Origin: Branchiostoma floridae
Taxonomy: Eukaryota; Chordata; Leptocardii; Amphioxiformes; Branchiostomatidae
Assembly: GCF_000003815.2 (NCBI RefSeq)
Contig: NC_049990.1
Location: forward strand, 10,077,462 to 10,141,461
Length of the DNA: 64,000 nt
Direction: 5' to 3'
Shown: piece by piece, positions 55,745-64,000 of the stretch
Position numbering within the stretch: position 1 is the stretch's first letter
How the letters are laid out: every line of letters starts with the position of its first letter
The notes under the pieces: model-generated
The model's input: only the letters and a program-made list of their open reading frames with translations
Told to the model about the DNA's origin: nothing
The model's database searches: none
Position numbers and translations under genes: made by a program

Positions 55745-55877
55745 GAGGGTATACCACGGCCGCAGTTTGCAGGTACAAACTGCGGCCGTGGTTGGGACGC
55801 CATTCCAACAGTTTTGGTACATTGTAGACAGTTGTATGACTTGTATAGGTACAAACTGCGGCCGTGGTATGCCCTCC
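55745..55877. mobile_element. 133-bp MITE with GC-rich inverted ends and an internal palindrome
   Basis: Ends GAGGGTATACCACGGCCGCA and mirror ending GCGGCCGTGGTATGCCCTC. The 17-mer CAAACTGCGGCCGTGGT occurs three times (once inverted near 55753, then near 55776 and 55853). The first two form a perfect palindrome around CAGGTA. Confidence 0.7.
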
Positions 55878-55878
55878 T

Positions 55879-56025
55879 TACTCTCCAAGCAGAGGTTATA
55901 TCATGTTAGGCTCCGGCTGTTTTTTCAAACGTTTTTTTTTAATCCGGGACTTTCTATATGCTGTGTCAAAACGACTTTAAAAAACGTTAAAAAACAGCCA
56001 GAGCCTAACCTCTGCTTGGAGAGTA
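55879..56025. mobile_element. 147-bp MITE with 9-bp target duplication (family CTCCAAGCAGAGGTT)
   Basis: Inverted ends TACTCTCCAAGCAGAGGTTA, with long pairing inward (GCTGTTTTTT / AAAAAACAGC). Flanked by TGCCCTCCT and TACCCTCCT (one mismatch), so it inserted at the end of the element at 55745-55877. Confidence 0.85.
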
Positions 56026-56159
56026 TACCCTCCTAGACCTAGTTAGATACACATATGTACCAAGTCGGGTGCCAGCAAGATCACCTGTGCTCTTGTGATA
56101 AGATCAGACTGACCCACACAGAAGTGGGGGTCGTCACTTTATGTTTCACGTCTTGAATT

Positions 56160-56470
56160 GAGACGCCATGCCAATGAAGCCGAGGGCAAACGTCCAGAAC
56201 GCATAATCTTTTTATATTATAGTATCGGAGAGTCATCACCAGTTCAGTAGGCGCATTTATTATGTTTAGTCAGACGAACTAAAAGTACCGCACCCTAAAT
56301 ATACCTGGTAACTAACAGACCAGTGAGCTAAATGTGCTACTTAATTGGCTGTATAGTGGCGGAGAGCCATCTGGCTGTCAGTTGGACATCATACACTAGA
56401 CGTCGGCAGAAACGTCGACGGTTCTTGACAGAGCCCAGGCCAGTGAGCTACCGTAGTGTGCCAATTAATT
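56160..56470 (+). repeat. Duplicated segment, left copy (pair with 63540-63700)
   Basis: Shares CGCCATGCC-AAGCCGA, CAGTTGGACATCATACACT, GTCGGCAGAAACGT and GGTTCTTGAC with 63540-63700. The right copy carries TATAAATA just upstream of the shared block, so this could be a duplicated promoter or leader. Confidence 0.6.
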
Positions 56471-56714
56471 GGGTGAACTACGATATATTTCACTTTTGTC
56501 TGGAATATAAAATCATACTGCTAGTCTAACAGAAACTCTTATTTAGGTCAGCTTTCGTGCTCGGTCATTAAGGGTTAGCCTTTTGTAAACGAATTCACCT
56601 CTGTACATTAATCAATAGAATAGGGTGTTCACGGTACCCCCAAATCCACTTGCATTTTGATAATTGCAACAAAAAAGTGTCTAGATATCCAGTCTGTGAC
56701 TAAAATTGTAAAGT

Positions 56715-56890
56715 TGTAACCTCCACCAGGCCTTTCTACAGGGGTATCGTAGAATTCGGCAAAAATTGGGACATAGGCCAGGAGAGTCAGTCCAGACGGC
56801 TGCGCAGTCGACCAACTCCTGTGGTGGCAAAACTCCCCTGGTGAATTATTCTCCCTATAATAGCCAGCATAATCAGTCTGGTAGTTGTAT
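56715..56890 (+). repeat. Dispersed repeat (TTCCTACGGGGGT family), copy 3
   Basis: Shares TAACCTCCACCAGGCCTTTC, AGAATTCGGCAAAAA, AACTCCCCTGGTGAATTA and ATTCTCCCTATAAT with the other two copies. It lies just upstream of the creatinase start. Confidence 0.6.
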
Positions 56891-56954
56891 CCTGATATCA
56901 AGTGTTTAGTCTAAAGTCTATTAAATCCCTTTCAGTTGCATTTACAGTAGTAAC

Positions 56955-59900
56955 ATGTTGAAGTTGCTGACGTCACGTTCCCGGATTCTCTGGGAGAAGG
57001 GCCTGCCCAACTTACAGAAGGTGACAGCTGCAGTACCTGTAGTTCTCGCAAGATGTCAGCATTCTCCGACAGGCCATGGGTCAGGTCCAACCTCCTTGGG
57101 GAGTCTAGGTGAGGAGTTTCTTTCGTTCGGGTGTGGGGTAAATATTTTGCGTCAAGATGAGTGGAAGAGCACGTTTTGTGTGAGTGTGTGTACGCCGCGC
57201 CACGCACAGTGTGACACAGATTAATTTTACTACAACTTTTCCTTCCTGTACAAAAGGTTCCCTGCCGAAGTTCGACCTGACCGCTCGGCTCCTGGACATG
57301 CGGAACGGGCAGAAGGTAATCTCTACAACAGATTCAGTTAAGATTCATGGCAATGAAAATTATCTATTATTATGAGGAGATCGCACTTTTCAGGTGTGTA
57401 TGTCTAGCCTTGAAAATTGAAACTATAAAGCAGATAACCAGTTGAATGTTACGTCTCTGTCTCTGAATCGTTCCGGTCAGCAATCATACACACCGGCAGA
57501 CTGGCTGATGCATACAGTTTCTTGCCTTAGGCCGTAACCCGCGAACTGTGAACGTGTTGGGGGTGATTAGGGGGTTAAAACCTCTTTATCTTCGGTACAA
57601 CCGTCATATGTACACGTCGTATTCTTACATGCCGAATCAGCATTCCACCGTAAAGCTATAAAATGATTAGAATCGGGTTCTTGTTTTAATGAGACACTCA
57701 CGACATGTCCTACCATTGACAGGTTCAACCGACCTTCTCAATGGAGGAACTCCAGCGGAGGCTGAGCGAGCTGCGTGCTCTCATGCTCAGCAGTAAGATA
57801 GATGCAGCCCTCTTTACTTCACACCACAACATCAACTACTACTGCGACTTCCTGCACACTTCATTCGGCCGGACCTTCGGGCTGGTCGTCACCATGGACA
57901 ACGTGCTCTCCATATCCGCAGGTACGTCACATCCGGTGAATAGACATTCCCACAAGGTCAATGTTTGCACTCACGTGACTATGACGTAAGTATTTTAACC
58001 ATGCTGGATGATTAGATCTGAGTACTAGTATTTGATTTGCATTCTGTACATCATTATCTTCGATCTGTGTTAATGGTGGGTCTGACTTTTAATTTCCTTT
58101 TGTAACCTTGCAGCCGTTGACGGCGGTCAGCCTTGGAGAAGGACGCAGATCGGCGAGAACGTCGTCTACACGGACTGGGAGCGTGACAACTTCTACCACG
58201 CGGTCCAACTGGAGCTAGCGGGGCGAGGCCTCTTGACGCTCGGCGTTGAGTTCGACCACATGACGCTAGATGGCTTCACCAAGCTGAACCTCGCCGTGCC
58301 CGACATGCAGAAAGTAGACATAGGGAAGCCTGCCATGCGCCTGCGCATGAAGAAATCCGAAGAGGAGATTGCGCTCATCAGGTGTGTATGACCAACGTTT
58401 TCTTGCCACGTATCGTCACGTTTCACTGTTCTGACAGGTGTGCCCTGAAAATAGAAAAATGCATATAGGGCTGTATTTTGATGTCTACTGTATCGTTATC
58501 TATAAGGTATAACATATAACATATTGTATAGAATATATTGGTCAAAGGGTTGAATCCAAATCATCTAATATCTAGCTAGAATTGACGTTCGAATTTTTCT
58601 ATTCTTGTCTCCCCACCCTTTCCCATGTTCCTGCATCTGCGCGTATGCGGTCCGTTGGAACAGAGAGGGCGCGCGTATTGCCGACCTGGGCGGGTGGGCT
58701 GTGGTGGAGGCGCTAGAAGAAGGCGTGCCTGAGTACGAGCTGGCGATGCACGCCTCCAACACCATGATACGGGAAATTGCCAGGACCTACCCGCATGGCG
58801 AACTCATGAACAGTCAGTTCAAACTTGCTTATAATGAGGTTGTGGGCATATGACGTCACGGCCGCCTTGTTGGCTGGTTAAACCTAGAAGAGGCAGACTA
58901 ATATACTAGTATATGATCTGTAATGATCATTCTTCTTTGCCGGGATACCATTCAAGTTTTTTTTTAGTATGCCGATGTTTAAAGAATCTTCAGGCGCCAG
59001 TTCTTAAGACAGAGGTTTTCCCCTTCTCTCCATCCAGCTTGGGCCTGGATCCAGTCAGGGATCAACACTGACGGAGGACACAACCCTCTGACGTCACGGC
59101 GCGTGCGCAGTGGAGACATCCTGTCACTCAATACCTTCGCAATGATTGCTGGGTATGACTGTAATTTGTGAATTTTGTCACATTTGATATGAAGTCTTGA
59201 ATTCTTCGTAATTGGCTCGTAGTCTGAATACTTTTGTTAATCTCTACAGTATATGAGATTTTGACTCGGAGACTTACCCGTACTAGTATAAGGTGTCTGT
59301 ACTCGCATGATTATGACGTAAGTATATTACGGAACATGATGGAATTTTCAACTTAGAAATGCAAATTTTTCATATACTGTAACGTAATCATGATACTTTG
59401 CACATACCAAATTTTAGCTCCAGGTTCAACAGGCCAACTTAGTTGCTGCAAATCACATGCAAACACCCAATATTGTGTGTCCTATATTCATTTTGTAATT
59501 ATGTGTTGAAGTTAATCCTGATGACTTCTTTGTCCTTCTCATGATCATAGGTACTACATTGCCATGGAGAGGAACGCATTCCTGAACCACGCCTCCGACG
59601 CACATCTCCGACTTTGGGAGATCAACTGTAAAGTAAGGCTGGTCTCTATCTTGCCATGTCAAGGTCGTCTTATTCGGCTGAGATGACAAACTACAGCAAC
59701 AGACCAAGTGCACTTTTTGTTTGGTGTCGGAGCTTATATAATAGTTCAGTGTGTCGTTATCTTGTGCGTTCCTTTGTGCATGTTTTGTCAATAAAAAAAA
59801 CTAAAAGAAACCCTTAACTATATGTGGATTCGTCTTGGGATAATCGTTGATCGATGTGCATCAACTATCGCGTGACGAAAACTATTCAACGGTCATAGAC

Positions 59901-61102
59901 ATATGTCGGCGATCAGTACTCAGTGACTTACTTGCCTTAGTTGGAAAAAGTCGCTCTTTTAGCACTTCAGTTTCAGTTTATTTATTTATCAGGCAAGTAC
60001 ACATCGCCTACTGCCGTTTTTCAATGCCTCCTGGGGGACCGGGGAGACCCCAGGAGGCCCCAACATAAAATACCACAACATTACAACAGCTGATCAAAAT
60101 GAAGGTCAACTTAAATAACTAAACGTTTGTTCGTAATTCATAACTTTTTGGCACTGAATGATTTACGTCCTACACTGTATGTCTCTACCGTTGTCCACAT
60201 CCCTGTGCCCACCAGGTATACCGGCGGGGCCTGGAGCTGATCCGGCCGGGAGCGCGCTGCTGTGACATCGCCACTGAGCTGAACGAGATGTACCGGGAAC
60301 GCGGGCTGCTGCAGTACCGCCCGATCGGCTATGGCCACTCCTTCGGCGTCATGTGCACTTACTACGGCAGGGAAGCAGGTAGGAGAACTGATTTACTCAA
60401 ATATTCGTTTGGTATTCGTTGGTATTCAAGGTCTGAAGCGCCTCTGTAGTTCCGAAGAAAGCTGCTAGAGGACCCAAACGCATGTCACTTCTGTCTGAGC
60501 ACAAGTGCTATAAAACCGTGGCAATCTCTTGTTCATAACGCGAGATATCAAAACCGGAAGTTCTGAAGCAGTGCCAAGGACAGCCGCCAGGGACCAAAAC
60601 TAGTGATAATTTCTTCGATCGGACATGGCCTAACCACATACGAATTTCATGACAATGATCCATCCTTCGATGCTAAATCACATACGTTGTACAAACAAAC
60701 ACTACCAAAAACATCATCAAAATGAAAGTTTTTTTTTTTATATCAGCGTATATTCTCGAAGTATAACGTTAAGTAATGGTATGTTTTAAGTTAAGAATTC
60801 GAGCATCAATATAGTATTACAAAATAACGTTAACGTTAACTCTGAATCAAACGCGTGGCCTTCAGGTCTGAACCCTTTCCCTTCCGTTCTTGTTCCCAGA
60901 TTTGGAGCTGCGAGAGGACGTCCAGACCGTTCTCGAGCCCGGGATGGTCGTCTCCATGGAGCCGATGATCAACATTCCCGAGGGCATGCCGGGAGCGGGC
61001 GGTTACCGGGAGCACGACATCCTGGTGGTGACGGAGGACGGGGCGGAGAACATTACAGGCTTCCCCGTTGGTCCGGAACACAACATCATCAAGAAGGCAT
61101 AG
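56955..61102 (+). CDS. Creatinase (creatine amidinohydrolase, M24-fold), spliced, probable mitochondrial presequence
   Basis: Creatinase hydrolyses creatine to sarcosine and urea. Nine exons join in frame: 56955-57108, 57257-57315, 57723-57921, 58114-58381, 58664-58812, 59038-59152, 59551-59632, 60216-60378, 60900-61102 (1392 nt, 463 residues). From about residue 58 it follows Pseudomonas creatinase end to end. Landmarks: FTSHHNINYYCDF, DGGQPWRRT, NTDGGHNP, AMERN, GYGHSFG, VVSMEPM, GAGGYREHDIL and GAENITGFP. The known active-site residues His232, Glu262, Glu358 and His376 correspond to His291, Glu321, Glu417 and His435, all with a constant offset of 59. The extra N-terminus (MLKLLTSRSRILWEKGL ...) is rich in Leu/Lys/Arg/Ser and lacks acidic residues apart from one Glu, like a mitochondrial presequence. 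The introns argue for a resident nuclear gene, not contamination. Creatinase is mainly bacterial, so ancient transfer is possible. Confidence 0.95.
59985..60095 (-). mobile_element. 3' tail fragment of a LINE (creatinase intron 7)
   Basis: The minus strand ends in GATAAATAAATAAAC after a GC-rich stem (GGGGCCTCCTGGGGTCTCC / GGTCCCCCAGGAGG). A stem plus A-rich microsatellite tail is typical of a CR1/L2-like 3' UTR. No coding part. Confidence 0.45.
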
Positions 61103-61182
61103 TCATGCCCGTATAAGGCATTAGTAAGGTCGTCAAATGGAGAAAACCGGATCGTTATCAAAACATCAACCAGATGTAATCG

Positions 61183-61188
61183 AATAAA
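61183..61188 (+). terminator. Polyadenylation signal AATAAA of the creatinase gene
   Basis: 81 nt past the stop codon, and upstream of the LINE fragment that begins about 61240. Confidence 0.6.
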
Positions 61189-61239
61189 GGATAAACTTCT
61201 CAAATTAAATGATATAAGTCTTGTTTCTTGTTTCTTGTA

Positions 61240-61810
61240 TGGTTACTGGGTAACACCCCTTGTGTTAATGTTGGGGCAATCCACCCAGGGCGCGGTACTG
61301 TTGTCTTATTGGCCGTTCCTTGGGTGTTGTAACACCTCTTTCTTGAACTTAACGGGGTCGGTTTGAATGGTTGTTGAATATGGTAGACTATACCAGTCGG
61401 TAGTGGTTCTTGGGAAATATGAGTATTTGAGACAGTCTTTATTGGTCTTTATGAATTTATATGGGTTTGGGTGGTTATGTCGAGATTGCCTTGGTTTCAG
61501 CTGCAAATAGGAGTCAACCGGCAGGGCTAGTAGACCTCGTCAAGATTTCTGGGGAATTGTAAGTCTGTTGGCTGCTCTTCAATTTTTGAGTGTATCCCAT
61601 CCCAAGTCCGAGACTAGTTTAGTGGCGCTTGTCGGCTTGACTGAGAGTTTGAACAGTTAGGTTCATTTAAGACAAATCTGGCCGCTCTTTTTTGGACCGC
61701 TTCTAGCTTAGAAATGTGGTCTTTATGATGGGGATTCCACGCTGCACTAGCATATTGAAGATGGGCAATTACCTGCTTGAAAAATGATATGACGTTATAG
61801 TAGATCAATA
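61240..61810 (-). mobile_element. Degenerate LINE fragment (C-terminal end of reverse transcriptase)
   Basis: Two minus-strand frames broken by at least one frameshift: YASAAWNPHHKDHISKLEAV then VQKRAARFV (61614-61808), and FPRTTTDWYSLP (61306-61506). These are the thumb and C-terminal motifs of CR1/Jockey-type LINEs. The (CTTGTTT)n run near 61217-61236 marks the 3' tail. Different family from 9216-10832. Confidence 0.75.
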
Positions 61811-62754
61811 CAACGCCATTAGACTATACTAAGACATGTAACGTTATGATATCATAGATAAAGCTTTCCCATTATATATAACAAAATATAAATGGAATTT
61901 ACAAAGTATTTGGGGGCGGGGGGTCATTTGATATCGACAAAGAATATACTAATCTTTACAAGGGACCATTTCACTCACTAACTTGATTGTCACAAAGCGC
62001 GTTTAGAGTGTCTGAGGAGATCTCATTACTACCTCATCCGGTTGTACACCTTTCTATCTTCTCTTTTAGACGGTGTCTGACTGGCCGATGGGGTTGTATA
62101 TTAAGTACAGGTTGCACGCTGAAATTTCTCGCCATCGTAATATTGCAGACTTTCTAGTCCTATTAAACCCATCATGATACGTCCTTACTTACTAGCGCGC
62201 TCACACATCCGCCAATTTCTTTTTACATTGAGTTGAAGCTCGCAAAACCCATTTACCTACATGGACCAGGTTTTCTTAAAAGTGCAATTTAGATAGCTTA
62301 TAACGTATTCAATACAACTATCAAATCTTACGGGCCGGATTTAATTGATGAACTAGAGGGGAACTAACTGATAGGAAATAGTCCAGCAAAGGGTTCGTTA
62401 AAATCGGTTGCCAAACGGCTTGAACAGCAATCTGCTACTTATTTAAACGTAGCCCGTGAACTTTTAAAGGTATATTACGTAAGATTTGAACAAAACAGTA
62501 AATAGCTGCTTTTCCTACTTTTTCTTTACATTGTTAGGTCAATCAACCATATAGCATCGCATTTCAATACACAGGGAGAGATGCTGCGACATCATTGCAA
62601 TTCTCAGTAATTACTGGTTGACATGCTTAATTAAATATGCCGCCACCACAGCTTACTAAGATCAGCCCATATTCTGTACCTGCGGTAACACAGGTGTTAC
62701 TGCTCGAACCAATTATAATTACGTCTCCAATGACTACACATTTGCATAACATGA
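61811..62754. other. Intergenic, nothing recognised
   Basis: AT-rich. No exon, RNA gene or repeat pair recognised. Confidence 0.5.
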
Positions 62755-62881
62755 ACATTTAAATAGGGCCCAGTCCATCCCCATTCCCTCGAGCTCATTT
62801 CTACTTCCAGACCCGAGAAGAAGAGTAGGAAAGAAGACTCCAGAGGACAGTCTCATCGTGATCGTCCTGACAAGAAACTCG
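62755..62881 (+). promoter_or_regulatory. Possible TATA promoter and first non-coding exon
   Basis: ATTTAAATAG (about 62757) is followed at a TATA-like distance by a GC-richer segment ending in a strong donor, CTCG|GTAAGT (near 62881). There is no ATG-initiated frame in the segment, and any downstream gene lies outside the window or could not be traced. Speculative. Confidence 0.3.
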
Positions 62882-63539
62882 GTAAGTAGCAAGTTCATGC
62901 ACCGTTGTCTTTCACGTTAGGCCACAGCAAGTAAATTTTATGGATGACATCCTCTGCAGACTGCAAAAATAGTGCAATAGGGCGAAAGAAAAACAAGATG
63001 GGTGAAAGAAAACAAGATGGCTACATTTTCAAAAATAGGCACCATAAAGTTGTGATGAATGTTGTAACAAGAATTAAAGGGACAAAACATGGTATCAGAG
63101 TCAACAAGGCATTCATTCCTGTATTCAAGACATGTACTGGTGTGGTAAAAGTGACACTAGTGTAGTAGACTGGCATCACCAACAAAGTTGGTAACCACAC
63201 TCATGGCTTCCATATTGGTGTCACTTTTACAACTATCCAATAAGTTTCATTTCTACAACTACAGCCCTGGTTACCTCGCAAGTGTCACTTCTACAAGTAC
63301 AATTATTAGGCTACAATACAACATATTTGCTCATTTTGGTACTTTATCGTCATGTTGACCATCCCTGCAGAAGAAAAAAAATCTTGTTTTTTTTTTCTGA
63401 AATCAGGCGAAAATTAATGCGCGCGCTGATGTCATCCATAGAATTTACCTGCTGTGGCCTTACAATGTTAACAGACGCTTCCACATTTCGGCCGCACTAC
63501 TTTTTTTGCCTCTACGTCATGCGGGTAGATACTGTGTTC
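62882..63539. other. Unassigned, nothing firm
   Basis: Short chance frames only. No acceptor-exon-donor unit matched to the candidate first exon. Confidence 0.4.
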
Positions 63540-63700
63540 TGCTACGCCATGAGACACCACGCCATGCCGACGAAGCCGAAGGCGAATGTGAAGAACGTTT
63601 AATCTTCTTATAAATAGTAGCGGATATCCACTTGACTTTCAGTTGGACATCATACACTTGGTGTCAGTAGAAACGTACAGGTTCTTGACTGAGGCCAGCA
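63540..63700 (+). repeat. Duplicated segment, right copy (pair with 56160-56470), with TATA box
   Basis: Contains CGCCATGCCGACGAAGCCGA, then TATAAATAG near 63610, then CAGTTGGACATCATACACTT and GGTTCTTGACTGA, shared with the left copy. Confidence 0.6.
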
Positions 63701-63916
63701 TCAGACCACACGACTCCCTTAGGGAATAACATGTGATTAGAATGGCTCAGATATCCAACAAAAGATAGTGAATAGACAGGTTAGGTTTGTTTAGTTCATA
63801 GTTCAAAGGTTACAGATCAGCACGTACATGCAAATTTTGCCTCACAATTGGGAGTGTATCAACATATACGAGTAGTAGAGGTAAGGATGACGAGAATATA
63901 TTTCGTCATTGAATTC

Positions 63917-64000
63917 TATTCTCCAAGCAGAGGTTGGGTCGCGGAGATATCGTAGTAGCAATCGGAAAACTTACCGGCACGTCTCCCTTACGAGGAAGCG
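63917..64000 (+). mobile_element. MITE fragment, family CTCCAAGCAGAGGTT, cut by the window edge
   Basis: Begins TATTCTCCAAGCAGAGGTTG like the 50205 and 55879 copies. The right end lies beyond the window. Confidence 0.5.

Overview
The window looks like genomic DNA from a cephalochordate (amphioxus, Branchiostoma). The evidence is a spliced, chordate-like RagA/B GTPase, a centrobin ortholog, GT-AG introns of a few hundred bases, moderate GC, a Tx1-type LINE, and a dense patchwork of short terminal-inverted-repeat elements. No prokaryotic features are present. All exon structures below were read by eye from splice signals, frame continuity and protein resemblance; no database search was run.

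Layout. 1-202 is the last coding exon of an upstream + strand gene with an acidic, tyrosine-containing tail. 203-3630 is intergenic, with a minisatellite, a tRNA-like transposable element, a 110-bp element with a perfect 10-bp target duplication, and a perfect 26-bp hairpin. 3631-8408 (minus) is the nine-exon RagA/B gene (lysosomal amino-acid sensing, mTORC1). 9.2-10.8 kb is a 5'-truncated LINE on the minus strand. 11.0-11.7 kb is a non-autonomous element with long repetitive inverted ends. 12118-24506 (+) is a 23-exon centrobin gene (centriole biogenesis) whose introns carry several MITEs. 25.3-29.2 kb is a nest of Harbinger-like MITEs and rearranged tRNA-like elements. 29727-31052 (+) is an intronless DIPK/FAM69-like membrane pseudokinase-type gene. 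31.9-33.45 kb is a 97-bp satellite array.

33.8-36.35 kb is a degenerate duplicate of 48.9-51.3 kb. It carries a dead last exon of the EF-hand gene and the promoter of the secreted-peptide gene. Between the two copies lies a nearly complete Tx1-clade LINE (38.8-45.3 kb), itself flanked by direct copies of a ~0.5-0.6 kb repeat, followed by a 163-bp tandem array. 47654-49134 (+) is a calmodulin-like EF-hand protein. 51281-53607 (+) is a small, very basic secreted protein. 54.4-56.0 kb is a repeat-rich stretch. 56955-61102 (+) is a nine-exon creatinase (creatine amidinohydrolase) with a probable mitochondrial presequence, an enzyme best known from bacteria. 61.2-61.8 kb is a LINE remnant. The last 2 kb hold a possible promoter or first exon and repeat fragments.

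The host genes appear functionally unrelated and are not arranged as a pathway. The most notable items are the creatinase gene, the local segmental duplication, the secreted basic protein of uncertain kinship, the LINE ORF1 frameshift that cuts off two zinc fingers, the satellite open in all forward frames, and several MITE families that can be defined by exact target-site duplications.
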